A DNA stretch of 64,000 nucleotides, taken from Pseudomonadota bacterium (GTDB lineage Bacteria; Pseudomonadota; Gammaproteobacteria; Steroidobacterales; Steroidobacteraceae). The stretch lies in NCBI GenBank assembly GCA_018241525.1, contig JAFEDR010000012.1:186001-250000 (forward strand). The letters are read 5' to 3'. The notes beneath the pieces are model-generated. The model made no database searches, was not told the origin of the DNA, and was given only the letters and a program-made list of their open reading frames with translations. Position numbers and translations under genes: made by a program. Shown here piece by piece: positions 1-8,625 of this stretch (position 1 is the stretch's first letter; each line of letters starts with the position of its first letter).

Positions 1-278
1 TGGGTCCAGCCGAGCGTGCCGCTGTAGTTGCCGAAGCCCGGGTACAGCACGAGGTAGCCAACCGCGAACACGACCGTGAGGTAGAACAGCCCGAGCCACC
101 AGCGCGGCAGCGGGTTGTTGTACTCCCGCAGGTCGCCGTCCCAGGTATGGCCGGTCGTCTCGGGGCCGGCGTGCTGGTCGCCCGGCTTGGTGCTGGTCGT
201 CGACAGCAGCAGCCACACCGCGAAGACGATGTTGGCCGCGACCAGCAGCACCACCCACCAGTTCCAGAATCCGCTCAT
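1..278 (-). CDS. ccoP: cbb3 cytochrome c oxidase subunit III (CcoP), N-terminal part
   Basis: This is the N-terminal 92 or so residues of the diheme membrane-anchored cytochrome c subunit of cbb3 oxidase; the gene runs off the left edge, so the heme domains are not visible. The visible part begins MSGFWNWWVVLLVAANIVFA (first membrane helix) and then carries the typical CcoP stretch TWDGDLREYNNPLPRWW followed by a second membrane helix. The ATG (278-276) overlaps the ccoQ stop as ATGA. In the family this subunit passes electrons from periplasmic cytochromes c to CcoO/CcoN. Confidence 0.93.
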   Translation of the reverse strand, partial: MSGFWNWWVVLLVAANIVFAVWLLLSTTSTKPGDQHAGPETTGHTWDGDLREYNNPLPRWWLGLFYLTVVFAVGYLVLYPGFGNYSGTLGWT

Positions 279-448
279 GACTGCGCTCCCGTGGTGGTAT
301 CGCCGTCTTCCTCGAGCGGCAGCCGCGCGGCGGCCGCATAGTCCGCGGCGCGCCGCCGGCTGTAGCTCCAGCCGACCACGCCAATGAAGGCCATCATCGA
401 GATCAGGGTCGAGATGCCGGCGACCCAGCCGTACACGTTCTGGCTCAT
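275..448 (-). CDS. ccoQ: cbb3 oxidase assembly/accessory subunit CcoQ
   Basis: This 57-residue protein has one membrane helix near its N-terminus (GWVAGISTLISMMAFIGVV) followed by a basic then acidic cytoplasmic tail, the expected build of CcoQ, which stabilises the cbb3 complex. It lies exactly between ccoO and ccoP, one base after the ccoO stop region, and its stop overlaps the ccoP start. Sequence conservation in CcoQ is weak, so the call rests on size, topology and position. Confidence 0.85.
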   Translation of the reverse strand: MSQNVYGWVAGISTLISMMAFIGVVGWSYSRRRAADYAAAARLPLEEDGDTTTGAQS

Positions 449-449
449 G

Positions 450-1061
450 TCAGTTCTTCCAGGTCTTGGAGGCGAGGCCGAGTCCCTGCAGGTAGGCGAC
501 CAGCGCGTCCTGCTCAGTCTTGCCGTCGACGGCCTCGCGTGCCCCGGCGATGTCGGCGTCGCTGTACGGCACGCCGACCATGCGCAGCGCGCGCAACTTC
601 CCGGCCGTGCCGCCGGCGTCGATGCGATTGGTCGCGAGCCACGGGAACCCCGGCATGTTCGATTCCGGCACGACGTCGCGCGGGTTGTTCAGGTGCGCGC
701 GGTGCCACTCATCGGAATAGCGGCCGCCGACGCGCGCGAGGTCGGGCCCGGTGCGCTTCGAGCCGAACTGGAACGGGTGGTCGTAGACCGACTCGCCGGC
801 CAGCGAGTAGTGGCCGTAGCGCTCGGTCTCGGCGCGCAGCGGCCGGATCATCTGCGAGTGGCACAGGTAGCAGCCCTCGCGGACGTAGATGTCGCGGCCC
901 TCGACCTCGAGCGCGGAGTAGGGCTTCACGCCCGGCGCCGGATCCGTGACCATGCCGGTGAAGTACAGCGGCACGATCTCGACCAGGCCGCCGATGCTGA
1001 TGACGATCGCCGTCAGGATGCCGAGCAGCCCGACGTTCTTCTCGATCTTTTCGTGGTTCAT
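450..1061 (-). CDS. ccoO: cbb3 cytochrome c oxidase subunit II (CcoO)
   Basis: A 203-residue membrane-anchored monoheme cytochrome c of the cbb3 terminal oxidase. It starts MNHEKIEKNVGLLGILTAIVI (N-terminal anchor helix) and carries one heme c motif CYLCH near residue 67, with later family landmarks GPDLARVGGRYSDEWH and SNMPGFPWL that contain the axial methionine. I chose the ATG at 1061 rather than an upstream in-frame start because it begins at the conserved N-terminus and leaves a 31-base spacer to ccoN. It is the second gene of the ccoNOQP operon. Confidence 0.95.
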   Translation of the reverse strand: MNHEKIEKNVGLLGILTAIVISIGGLVEIVPLYFTGMVTDPAPGVKPYSALEVEGRDIYVREGCYLCHSQMIRPLRAETERYGHYSLAGESVYDHPFQFGSKRTGPDLARVGGRYSDEWHRAHLNNPRDVVPESNMPGFPWLATNRIDAGGTAGKLRALRMVGVPYSDADIAGAREAVDGKTEQDALVAYLQGLGLASKTWKN

Positions 1062-1092
1062 GGCGTTGCTTCCAATCGTTGCTGGGGGCCGG

Positions 1093-2520
1093 TCAGCCGT
1101 GCGCCGGCTGCAGCACCGGCTGCTCCGCGGTCGTGGCATTGGCGGCCGTGATCGTCTTCCAGACGTTGTAGGCCATCAGGAACATGCCGCCGAGCACCAG
1201 CACGCCGCCGGCGAGGCGCACCGCGTAGAACGGGTAGGTGGCCTTCAGCGACTCGACGAAGGTGTAGGTCAGCGTGCCGTCCGGATTCGTGGCGCGCCAC
1301 ATGAGCCCCTGCATCACGCCGGCGATCCACATCGCGGCGACGTACAGCACGATGCCGATGGTGGTGGTCCAGAAGTGCAGGTCGATCAGCCGCGTCGAGT
1401 ACATCTCGGTGCGGCCCCACAGGCGCGGGATCAGCGCATACAGCATGCCGATCGAGACCATCGCGACCCAGCCGAGCGCGCCGGAGTGCACGTGGCCGAT
1501 GGTCCAGTCGGTGTAGTGCGAGAGCGCATTCACCGTCTTGATCGACATCATCGGCCCCTCGAACGTCGACATGCCGTAGAACGACAGCGAGACGATGAGG
1601 AACTTCAGGATCGGGTCGGTGCGCAGCTTATGCCACGCGCCCGACAGGGTCATGATGCCGTTGATCATGCCGCCCCAGGACGGCGCGATCAGCATCAGCG
1701 AGAACACCATGCCGAGCGACTGCGCCCAGTCGGGCAGCGAGGTGTAGATCAGGTGGTGCGGGCCTGCCCACATGTAGATCGAGATCAGCGCCCAGAAGTG
1801 CACCACCGACAGCCGGTAGGAATAGACCGGCCGCCCGGCCTGCTTCGGCACGAAGTAGTACATGATCCCGAGGAAGCCGGCGGTCAGGAAGAAGCCGACG
1901 GCGTTGTGGCCGTACCACCACTGCACCATCGCGTCGACCACGCCCGGATACACCGAGTAGGACTTCCACATCGACACCGGGATCTCGGCGCTGTTGACGA
2001 TGTGCAGCACCGCGACCGTGATGATGAAGGCCGCGAAGAACCAGTTCGCGACGTAGATGTGCTTGACCTTGCGGATCGCGAGCGTGCCGAGGAACACGAT
2101 CGCGTAGGCCACCCAGACCACGGCGATCGCAAGGTCAATCGGCCACTCGAGCTCGGCGTATTCCTTGCCGCTCGTGATGCCGAGCGGCAGCGTCACCGCC
2201 GCCGCCAGGATGATCAGCTGCCAGCCCCAGAACGTGAACGTCGCCAGCGGCGCTGCGAACAGACGCGTATGGCAGGTGCGCTGCACGACGTAGTAGGAAG
2301 AGGCGAACAGTGCCGAGCCGCCGAACGCGAAGATCACGGCGTTCGTGTGCAGCGGCCGCAGGCGGCTGTACGTCAGCCACGGAATATCGAAGTTCAGCGC
2401 CGGGAAGAGCAGCTGGGCGGCGATCAGGACGCCGACCAGCATCCCGACGATGCCCCAGACGACGGTCATCACGGCGAACTGCCGGACGACGGTATCGTTA
2501 TACGTTTCCGCGCGTTGCAT
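1093..2520 (-). CDS. ccoN: cbb3 cytochrome c oxidase catalytic subunit I (CcoN)
   Basis: The 475-residue integral-membrane catalytic subunit that holds heme b, heme b3 and CuB and reduces oxygen with high affinity. Twelve or so hydrophobic segments are visible. Conserved histidines occur in LRPLHTNAVIFAFGG, WWYGHNAVGFFLTAGFLG and WAGPHHLIYTSLPDW, and the length matches the family. I took the ATG at 2520 (MQRAETYND), since the longer reading would add an unconserved 47-residue leader. It is the first gene of ccoNOQP and is transcribed away from the universal stress protein gene. Confidence 0.96.
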   Translation of the reverse strand: MQRAETYNDTVVRQFAVMTVVWGIVGMLVGVLIAAQLLFPALNFDIPWLTYSRLRPLHTNAVIFAFGGSALFASSYYVVQRTCHTRLFAAPLATFTFWGWQLIILAAAVTLPLGITSGKEYAELEWPIDLAIAVVWVAYAIVFLGTLAIRKVKHIYVANWFFAAFIITVAVLHIVNSAEIPVSMWKSYSVYPGVVDAMVQWWYGHNAVGFFLTAGFLGIMYYFVPKQAGRPVYSYRLSVVHFWALISIYMWAGPHHLIYTSLPDWAQSLGMVFSLMLIAPSWGGMINGIMTLSGAWHKLRTDPILKFLIVSLSFYGMSTFEGPMMSIKTVNALSHYTDWTIGHVHSGALGWVAMVSIGMLYALIPRLWGRTEMYSTRLIDLHFWTTTIGIVLYVAAMWIAGVMQGLMWRATNPDGTLTYTFVESLKATYPFYAVRLAGGVLVLGGMFLMAYNVWKTITAANATTAEQPVLQPAHG

Positions 2521-2671
2521 GTGCGTCCCGTAGAGCGGTTGAGAGGGTTTGAACGACGACCCGCAGGGGTCCCCGAAGCAGCCGCAGGGTACTTCGGGGC
2601 CGGCCCCCATCCCCATACGCACATGCACATACGCCTTGCGGCATTCCCGGAGTTGCCGCACGCTCGCCGGC
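2521..2671. other. Divergent intergenic region, ccoN / usp
   Basis: These 151 bases separate the starts of ccoN and the stress protein gene and should carry both promoters. In related bacteria cbb3 genes are often under FNR/Anr control, but I see no good TTGAT-N4-ATCAA site here; the nearest string, TTGAG-N4-TTGAA, is not symmetric. No other feature is recognised. Confidence 0.4.
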
Positions 2672-3643
2672 GTGACTCACCGCCGCCCGTCGCTGCCCGC
2701 ATCGCCCCGCCGCATCCTCGTGGTGGTGGATCCGGCCGCGGACCCGCAGCCGACCCTCGACAAGGCCGCCCTCCTGGCACGCGCCTGGCGCGCGCGGCTC
2801 GTCGCCTACTGCTGCGACTTCCGCGAGGGACTCGACGGCCGCGGCCGGGCGGTCGCGCAGGCGCGTGCGCGGCAGCAGGTGGCAGGCGCCGCGGCGCTCG
2901 GACGATTGCTGCGAGCCGGGCTGCGGGGCCAGCGTGCCGAGGTGCGTTACGAGCTCGGCCATCCGGCCGCGCCGCGGATCCTCGCCGCCGTGCGCCGCGA
3001 GCGCGCCGAGCTCGTGATCGCGCCGGCGCACTTCCACGGTGCCGCGCGCCGCACGTTGTTCGGTCCGGCGGACTGGCCGCTGATCCGCGACTGTCCGGTT
3101 CCTCTTCTCTATGTGCGCCCGACGCGCTGGCCGGCGGCGCCGCGGGTGGCCGCCGCCGTCGACCCGCTGCATCCGGCCGACCCGTCGGCGGCGCTCGACC
3201 GTCAGCTGGTCGGGCAGGCCCGGCGCCTGGCCCGCGCGCTGCACGGTTCGCTCGCGGTGGTGCACGCCTGGCTGCCGCTCGAGCCGGTCGTGGCGCAGAG
3301 CGCCATGCCGGGCCTGCCGGTCGGATCGCCGGCGCTCGTCGGCCGGCTGCTGGCCGAGGCCGAGCAGCGCGCGCGTGCCGCCGTAGAGGCGCTCTGCCGC
3401 GGCGGCGGTCCGCCGCCGGCGCAGCCCGTGCTGCTGCGCGGCTCCGCGGTGGAGACCCTGCCGGGCTTCGCCGAGGTCGAGGGGCTCGACCTGCTGGTGC
3501 TCGGCGCGATCGCGCGCAGCCGGCTCTACGAGGCGCTCGTCGGTGCCACCGCCGAGCGGCTCCTCGAGCGGGTGGGCTGCGACCTGCTGGTGGTGAAGGC
3601 CCGCCGGCCGCGGCGCGACGCGCGCGGCGGTCTCCCGGTATAG
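2672..3643 (+). CDS. Tandem universal stress protein (UspE-like)
   Basis: This 323-residue protein has two consecutive Usp (HUP/Rossmann) domains. The first starts RRILVVVDPAADPQPTLDKA and ends in PVPLLYVRP; the second starts VAAAVDPLHPADPSAALDR and ends LVLGAIARSRLYEALVGATAERLLERVGCDLLVV. The GATAE segment is the G-x2-x9-G nucleotide-loop region typical of these domains. UspE-type proteins act in stress and stationary-phase survival. The GTG at 2672 was chosen because the longer in-frame reading adds a low-complexity leader. Divergence from ccoNOQP suggests induction at low oxygen, which is inference. Confidence 0.82.
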   Translation: MTHRRPSLPASPRRILVVVDPAADPQPTLDKAALLARAWRARLVAYCCDFREGLDGRGRAVAQARARQQVAGAAALGRLLRAGLRGQRAEVRYELGHPAAPRILAAVRRERAELVIAPAHFHGAARRTLFGPADWPLIRDCPVPLLYVRPTRWPAAPRVAAAVDPLHPADPSAALDRQLVGQARRLARALHGSLAVVHAWLPLEPVVAQSAMPGLPVGSPALVGRLLAEAEQRARAAVEALCRGGGPPPAQPVLLRGSAVETLPGFAEVEGLDLLVLGAIARSRLYEALVGATAERLLERVGCDLLVVKARRPRRDARGGLPV

Positions 3644-3644
3644 T
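3639..3644 (+). promoter_or_regulatory. Possible -10 element for proBA
   Basis: TATAGT overlaps the stop codon of the stress protein gene and lies 38 bases before the proB ATG. It is a good match to the sigma70 -10 box in an otherwise GC-rich stretch, but no convincing -35 box is seen. Confidence 0.3.
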
Positions 3645-3682
3645 CAAAGGCCACGTGCGGCCCCCGCCGCGCGAGCCACACG

Positions 3683-4834
3683 ATGACCCAAGCAGATTTC
3701 CGCGCCCGGGCGCGCCGCCTGCGCGACGCGCGCCGCCTGATCGTCAAGGTCGGTTCGGCACTGCTCGTCGACGCCAGGAGCGGGCGGCTGAACCGCGCCT
3801 GGCTGGAGACCCTCGCGGACGACCTGGCGCGGGCCGCGCGCCGGGGCCAGCAGCTCATCGTCGTCTCGAGCGGCGCGATCGCGCTCGGGCGGCGTCACCT
3901 CGGGCTGATCGGTGCCAGGCTGCGCCTCGAGGAGAGCCAGGCGGCCGCGGCCGTCGGCCAGATCCGTCTCGCCCGTGCCTGGCAGGAGATCCTCGAGGAG
4001 CGCGGACTCGCGGTGGCACAGGTGCTGCTGACGCTCGAGGATACCGAGGAGCGGCAGCGCTACCTGAACGCACGCGCCACGTTGAACACGCTGCTCGCGC
4101 TCGGCGCAGTGCCAGTGATCAACGAGAACGACACCGTCGCGACCGCCGAGATCCGCTACGGCGACAACGACCGGCTGGCGGCGCGCGTCGCGCAGATGGC
4201 GAGCGCGGAGTGCCTCGTGCTGCTGTCCGATATCGACGGCCTGTACAGCGCGGACCCCGGCCGCGACCCGGCGGCGCAGTTCATTCCGGAGGTGCGCGCC
4301 GTCGACGCGGCCGTCGAGGCCATGGCCTCGGGCCCGAGTTCGGGCGTCGGTTCCGGCGGCATGACCACCAAGGTTGCGGCCGCCCGCATTGCGATCGGCG
4401 CCGGCTGCAGCCTGTGCATCGCCAGCGGCCGCCGGCCGCATCCGCTGCGCGCGGTCGAGGACGGCGAGCGCTGCACGTGGTTCGTCGCCGGCTCGACGCC
4501 GCGCGCGACCCGCAAGCAGTGGATCGCCGGCACGCTGAAGCCGCGCGGGCGGCTCGCGATCGACGCCGGTGCCGCGGCGGCCCTCGGCCGCGGCAAGAGC
4601 CTGCTGCCGGCCGGCGTCACCCGCGTGTCCGGCCGCTTCGAACGCGGCGACACCGTCAGCGTGATCGCCGACGGCCGCGAGGTCGCCCGTGGACTCGCGG
4701 CCTATTCCTCCGAGGACGCTGCGCGGATCGCCGGACGCCGCAGCCAGGAGATCGAGGCGCTGCTCGGCTACCGCGGGCGCGAGGAACTGATCCACCGCGA
4801 CGACCTGGTGATGCTGCCGGGGACGGCGGGCTGA
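3683..4834 (+). CDS. proB: Glutamate 5-kinase
   Basis: ProB phosphorylates L-glutamate with ATP in the first step of proline synthesis. The 383-residue protein has an N-terminal amino acid kinase domain (RRLIVKVGSALLVD; VVSSGAIALGRR; VPVINENDTVA; FGDND-like YGDNDRLAARVA; SDIDGLYSADP; GSGGMTTKVAAA) and a C-terminal PUA domain from about residue 285 (RGRLAIDAGAAAAL to HRDDLVML). Its length is that of full ProB with PUA. The stop is one base before the proA start, so the pair is an operon making glutamate-5-semialdehyde. Confidence 0.97.
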   Translation: MTQADFRARARRLRDARRLIVKVGSALLVDARSGRLNRAWLETLADDLARAARRGQQLIVVSSGAIALGRRHLGLIGARLRLEESQAAAAVGQIRLARAWQEILEERGLAVAQVLLTLEDTEERQRYLNARATLNTLLALGAVPVINENDTVATAEIRYGDNDRLAARVAQMASAECLVLLSDIDGLYSADPGRDPAAQFIPEVRAVDAAVEAMASGPSSGVGSGGMTTKVAAARIAIGAGCSLCIASGRRPHPLRAVEDGERCTWFVAGSTPRATRKQWIAGTLKPRGRLAIDAGAAAALGRGKSLLPAGVTRVSGRFERGDTVSVIADGREVARGLAAYSSEDAARIAGRRSQEIEALLGYRGREELIHRDDLVMLPGTAG

Positions 4835-4835
4835 G

Positions 4836-6116
4836 ATGATGACGCCCGACGACACGGCCCTCGGCGCGACGATGCAGCGGCTCGGCCAGCAGGCGCTCGC
4901 CGCGGCCAAGGTGCTCGCGTACGCGACGCGGTCGACGAAGGATGCGGCGCTCGAGGCCGCGGCCGCGGCGCTGCGGGCGCGCGCCCCCGACGTGCTGGCG
5001 GCGAATGCCCGCGACCTCGACGCCGCGCGCGCCCGCGGCCTCGGCGCCGCACTGCTCGACCGCTTGCGGCTCGACGACGCGCGGCTTGAGTCGGTCGCGA
5101 TCGGGCTCGAGCAGGTGGCGGGGCTGCCCGATCCGATCGGGGCGGTCACCGCCGAATGGACCCGGCCGAACGGTCTCGTGATCCAGCGCGTGCGGGTACC
5201 GCTCGGCGTGGTGGCGATCATCTTCGAGAGCCGGCCGAACGTGACCGCCGATGCCGGGGCGCTGTGCCTGAAGTCCGGCAACGCGGTGATCCTGCGGCCC
5301 GGCTCCGAGAGTGCGCGCTCGAGTGCCGCCATCCACGCCTGCCTCGAGGCGGGACTCGAGGCCGCGGGCCTGGCGCTCACCTCGATCCAGCTCGTGCCGA
5401 CCACCGACCGCGAGGCGGTCCGTTACCTGCTGGCTGGCATGACCGACTTCGTCGACGTGGTCGTGCCGCGCGGCGGCAAGAGCCTGATCGAGCGGGTCCA
5501 GCGCGAGGCGCGCGTGCCGGTCATCGGCCACCTCGACGGTAACTGCCACGTCTACGTCGACGCTGACGCGGATCCGCGGATGGCGCGCGAGATCGTGCTG
5601 AACGCCAAGCTGCGCCGGACCGGCGTCTGCGGGGCGGCCGAGACGCTGCTGGTGGACCGGGCCGCGGCCGGCGCGCTGCTGGCGCCGCTGCTGCGGGCAC
5701 TGCTCGATGCCGGCTGCGAGGTGCGCGGTGATGCGCAGTGCCAGGCGGCGGATGCTCGCGTGCGAGCGGCCAGCGAGGACGACTGGTACACCGAGTATCT
5801 CGACGCCATCATCGCCGCGCGCGTCGTCGAGGGCGTGGATGGCGCGATCGAGCACATCGCGCGCTACGGCTCGGCGCATACCGAGTCGATCGTGACCGCG
5901 AACCCCGTGACGGCGGCGCGCTTCCTCGAGCGCGTCGACAGCGCGATCGTGCTGCACAACGCCTCGACGCAGTTCGCCGACGGCGGCGAGTTCGGCATGG
6001 GTGCGGAGATCGGCATCTCGACCGACAAGTTCCACGCACGCGGCCCGGTCGGCGTCGAGCAGCTGACGAGCTACAAGTACGTGGTGCGCGGCAGCGGCCA
6101 GGTGCGGCCGCCCTGA
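4836..6116 (+). CDS. proA: Gamma-glutamyl phosphate reductase
   Basis: ProA reduces gamma-glutamyl phosphate with NADPH to glutamate-5-semialdehyde, the second step of proline synthesis. The 426-residue protein shows the aldehyde dehydrogenase-type fold with IFESRPNVTADAGALCLKSGNAVILRPGSE, VPRGGKSLI and the catalytic cysteine in RRTGVCGAAETLL, then GGEFGMGAEIGISTDKFHARGPVGVEQLTSYKYV at the end. Two tandem ATG codons (4836 and 4839) are possible starts. It is translationally close to proB. Confidence 0.97.
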   Translation: MMTPDDTALGATMQRLGQQALAAAKVLAYATRSTKDAALEAAAAALRARAPDVLAANARDLDAARARGLGAALLDRLRLDDARLESVAIGLEQVAGLPDPIGAVTAEWTRPNGLVIQRVRVPLGVVAIIFESRPNVTADAGALCLKSGNAVILRPGSESARSSAAIHACLEAGLEAAGLALTSIQLVPTTDREAVRYLLAGMTDFVDVVVPRGGKSLIERVQREARVPVIGHLDGNCHVYVDADADPRMAREIVLNAKLRRTGVCGAAETLLVDRAAAGALLAPLLRALLDAGCEVRGDAQCQAADARVRAASEDDWYTEYLDAIIAARVVEGVDGAIEHIARYGSAHTESIVTANPVTAARFLERVDSAIVLHNASTQFADGGEFGMGAEIGISTDKFHARGPVGVEQLTSYKYVVRGSGQVRPP

Positions 6117-6117
6117 G

Positions 6118-6136
6118 CGGCCGCGGTCAGCGGCCG
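6118..6136. terminator. Hairpin between convergent proA and the MoaE::MoeB fusion gene
   Basis: A perfect stem CGGCCGC / GCGGCCG with a 5-base loop follows the proA stop directly and lies about 30 bases beyond the stop of the opposing gene. There is no U-tract on either strand, so a role as a bidirectional terminator is plausible but unproved. Confidence 0.35.
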
Positions 6137-6165
6137 GGACGGGCGTTCGAGACGGATGATCGGGA

Positions 6166-7794
6166 TCAGCGCGCGCGCAGCGCCGACAGCCCGCCGCGCA
6201 TCGAGTAGGCGGCGGCGATGCCGGCGCCCCGCAGCGTCTCGGCGGCGGCCCGCGAACGCTGGCCGCGGGCGCAGACCAGCAGGTAGCGTCGCCCGGCGTC
6301 GAGCTGCGCGGGATCATCGAGCAGCCGGTCGAGCGGGATGTGCAGGTGCGGGCCCGGAAGCGGCTCGACGAGCACCTCGTGCGGCTCGCGCAGGTCGACG
6401 ACGACGTATTCGCCCGAGGCGGCGGCCTCGAGCGGGTCGACGTCGATCTCGAGCACGGCGGTCTCGGCGCCGCCGGCCCGCGGCAGCCGCACGCAGGCGC
6501 CGGCGCAGCCCGCGGCCCGGTGCGCGCGCAGGCGGCGACTCTCGAGTGTCGCCAGGTCGACCAGGATCACCGCGTCCTCGGCGGGCGTCGTGAGGCCGAG
6601 CAGGAGCTTCAGTACCTCGAGCGCCTGCAGGCTGCCGAGCACGCCGGGCACCGGCCCGAGCACGCCGGCCTCGGCGCAATTGCCGACCACACCGTCGCGG
6701 GCGGCATCCGGCCAGACGCAGCGCAGGCAGGCGCCACCGGGTTTCAGGACCTGCAGCTGCCCCTCGTACTGGTAGACGCTGGCGAGCACCGCCGGCTTGC
6801 CGAGCGCAACCGCCACGTCGTTGACGACGAAGCGGGTCGTGAAGTTGTCGCTGCAGTCGACCAGCACGTCGTAGCCCGCGGCCAGCGCCGGCAGGCGCTC
6901 GCGGTCGGCGCGCTCGACATAGGCGCGCACGTCGACCTCGGGGTTCAGCGCGCGCAGCCGCTCGGCTGCCAGCAGCGCCTTCGGCCGACCCGCGTCCTCG
7001 AGCCGGTAGAGCGTCTGGCGGTGCAGATTGGACGGTTCGAGCACGTCGCCATCGACGACGCCGAGCGCGCCGACGCCGGCGCCCGCAAGGTACGTCAGGA
7101 CCGGCACCCCGAGTCCGCCCGCGCCGATCACGAGCACCCGGCCGCGACGGATCCGCGCCTGGCCCGCCTCGCCGACCTCGGGCAGCACCACCTGGCGCGA
7201 GTAGTCGGGCCGTCGCAGGCCGGCGGGGTGCCGATCAGGCCGGGTCGTTGGAGTATCGGCGTGCGCGTGCGCGTCGGCGGCATCGTGATGATGCGCATGC
7301 GCATGGCCCGGGTCGTGGCCGGCCGATGCCGCGACGCCCGGGGCGGCGTCGAGTGTCACCGCCGCGCAGCGCTCGCAGTTCACCCAGCCCGAGTCGCCGT
7401 CGACGTAGTGCTCCTTCTTCCAGATCGGGACCCGGTGCTTGACCTCGTCGATGATGTAGCGGCACGCGGCGAAGGCCTCGCCACGGTGCGGTGCGCTGAC
7501 GCCGACCCAGACCGCCAGTTCGCCGAGCGCGAGATCGCCGACGCGGTGCACGCAGCGCGCGTGGCTGACACCGAAGCGCGCAATGGCCTCCGCGACGATG
7601 CGTTCGCCTTCCTTGACGGCCAGCTCGACGTAGGCCTCGTACTCGAGGCGCTGGACCGGGCGGCCATCATTGAAATCGCGGACCCAGCCCTCGAAGCTCG
7701 CGTAGCCGCCGCAGGCGGGGTCGGCGAGGCGACCGTGCTCGGCGGCGAGATCGAGCGGCCGCTCGCTGAAGGCGAAGCCGGACACGTCAGCCAC
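6166..7794 (-). CDS. moaE/moeB: MoaE::MoeB::rhodanese fusion (molybdopterin synthase large subunit, sulfur-carrier adenylyltransferase, sulfurtransferase)
   Basis: This 542-residue protein joins three steps of molybdopterin assembly. Residues 1-145 are MoaE, with the active-site lysines at K119 and K126 in EVKHRVPIWKKEHY, the same numbers as I recall for E. coli MoaE. Residues 160-190 form a His/Asp/Ala-rich linker. Residues 195-430 are a MoeB/ThiF-type E1 domain with the ATP loop GAGGLG (224-229), zinc cysteine pair CLRC (356, 359), a probable second pair C430/C434, and the conserved cysteine in GNCAEAG (C373). Residues 455-542 are a rhodanese domain with catalytic C508 in VCARGQRS. The GTG at 7794 overlaps the end of moaD by 8 bases; a second GTG at 7785 is an alternative. 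In most bacteria MoaE and MoeB are separate; MoeB-rhodanese fusions are known from the MoeZ/MOCS3 group. Confidence 0.92.
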   Translation of the reverse strand: MADVSGFAFSERPLDLAAEHGRLADPACGGYASFEGWVRDFNDGRPVQRLEYEAYVELAVKEGERIVAEAIARFGVSHARCVHRVGDLALGELAVWVGVSAPHRGEAFAACRYIIDEVKHRVPIWKKEHYVDGDSGWVNCERCAAVTLDAAPGVAASAGHDPGHAHAHHHDAADAHAHADTPTTRPDRHPAGLRRPDYSRQVVLPEVGEAGQARIRRGRVLVIGAGGLGVPVLTYLAGAGVGALGVVDGDVLEPSNLHRQTLYRLEDAGRPKALLAAERLRALNPEVDVRAYVERADRERLPALAAGYDVLVDCSDNFTTRFVVNDVAVALGKPAVLASVYQYEGQLQVLKPGGACLRCVWPDAARDGVVGNCAEAGVLGPVPGVLGSLQALEVLKLLLGLTTPAEDAVILVDLATLESRRLRAHRAAGCAGACVRLPRAGGAETAVLEIDVDPLEAAASGEYVVVDLREPHEVLVEPLPGPHLHIPLDRLLDDPAQLDAGRRYLLVCARGQRSRAAAETLRGAGIAAAYSMRGGLSALRAR

Positions 7795-8029
7795 CGGCCA
7801 CCGGCGGGATGAACACGACCCGCGCGCCATCGGCGAGCGGCGCCTGCCAGTCCGCGAACTCGCCATCGACGGCGACCCGCAGTTGGGCGCGCGCGAGCCG
7901 CAGCCCATGGCGCGCGCGCAGCTCCTCGTAGAGCGCCGCCGGCGTCGCCGCGCCGGTCTCGACGCGTTCCTCGCTGCGGCCCGCCTGTTCACGCAGCACC
8001 GCGTAGTACTGCACGTGCACCGTCGTCAT
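7787..8029 (-). CDS. moaD: Molybdopterin synthase sulfur carrier subunit
   Basis: MoaD is the small ubiquitin-like subunit of molybdopterin synthase that carries the sulfur as a C-terminal thiocarboxylate. The 80-residue protein begins MTTVHVQYYAVLREQAG and ends FIPPVAGG, with the required C-terminal Gly-Gly. It overlaps mobA upstream (ATGA) and the MoaE::MoeB gene downstream, so both partner domains are made next to it: the MoeB domain would adenylate it and the MoaE domain would use it. Confidence 0.95.
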   Translation of the reverse strand: MTTVHVQYYAVLREQAGRSEERVETGAATPAALYEELRARHGLRLARAQLRVAVDGEFADWQAPLADGARVVFIPPVAGG

Positions 8030-8625
8030 GGCGCGGCCGCGCGTCGCGCGAGGGCGGCGGCGTAATCGCCGGGCGTGTTGACGTTGGCGAGCGCCTCGGG
8101 CGAGTCGAGCGGCAGCAGCCGGGCCCCGTGCGTCAGCAGGAACTTGCGCGGGCAGCTGCGGCCGCCGGCGACGAATGCCTCGAGCGGCGCCCGGCTGGCG
8201 GGCTCCCAGATCGCGCACAGCGGCTCCGGCAGCCCGCCGTCGGCGGCGGCATAGGCCGTCGCGAGGCCGGCCGCGTCGCGCGCGGCGACGAGCCGCGTCA
8301 GGGTCTCTGCATCGAGCAGCGGCAGATCCACCGCCACCACGAGCCAGGCATGGTCGGGCCGCGTCTCGAGGGCCGCGAGGATGCCGGCCGCCGGGCCGAT
8401 GTCGCTCAGGCGATCGACGACCTGCGGATAGCGGGAGCGCTCGGCCTCCGCGCGCTGGTCGGCGCGCACCGAGACGTAGGTGTCGGGCGTGAGGGCGCGC
8501 ACCAGGCGCACCGCGCGCGCGAGCTGGGTCTCGCCGGCGAACTCGAGCGCTGCCTTGTCACGCAGCATCCGGCGGCTGTGGCCGCCGGCGAGGACGAGGC
8601 CCGCGAGCGGTGCGCTAGCGGCCAT
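8026..8625 (-). CDS. mobA: Molybdenum cofactor guanylyltransferase
   Basis: MobA attaches GMP to Mo-molybdopterin, giving the bis-MGD cofactor of DMSO-reductase-family enzymes. The 199-residue protein opens with the nucleotide-binding signature GLVLAGGHSRRMLRDKAALEF (canonical LAGGxSxRMGxDK, here with L-R in place of G-x), then DIGPAAGILAALET, VAVDLPLL and a C-terminal NVNTPGDYA. Its presence means the organism makes MGD-type enzymes. The stop overlaps the moaD start and the start lies inside the end of moaC, so it is coupled in the operon. Confidence 0.93.
   Translation of the reverse strand: MAASAPLAGLVLAGGHSRRMLRDKAALEFAGETQLARAVRLVRALTPDTYVSVRADQRAEAERSRYPQVVDRLSDIGPAAGILAALETRPDHAWLVVAVDLPLLDAETLTRLVAARDAAGLATAYAAADGGLPEPLCAIWEPASRAPLEAFVAGGRSCPRKFLLTHGARLLPLDSPEALANVNTPGDYAAALARRAAAP

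Noticed and set aside
2490..2510. CGTTATA string in the ccoN start region resembling half a ModE site
   Set aside because: It is within coding sequence with no partner half-site at 24-bp layout.
946..4839. Very long plus-strand open frame of 1297 codons
   Set aside because: It runs antisense to ccoN and ccoO and in another frame through usp and proB, all of which are clearly real. Arg/His/Pro-rich translation is typical of GC-rich shadow frames.
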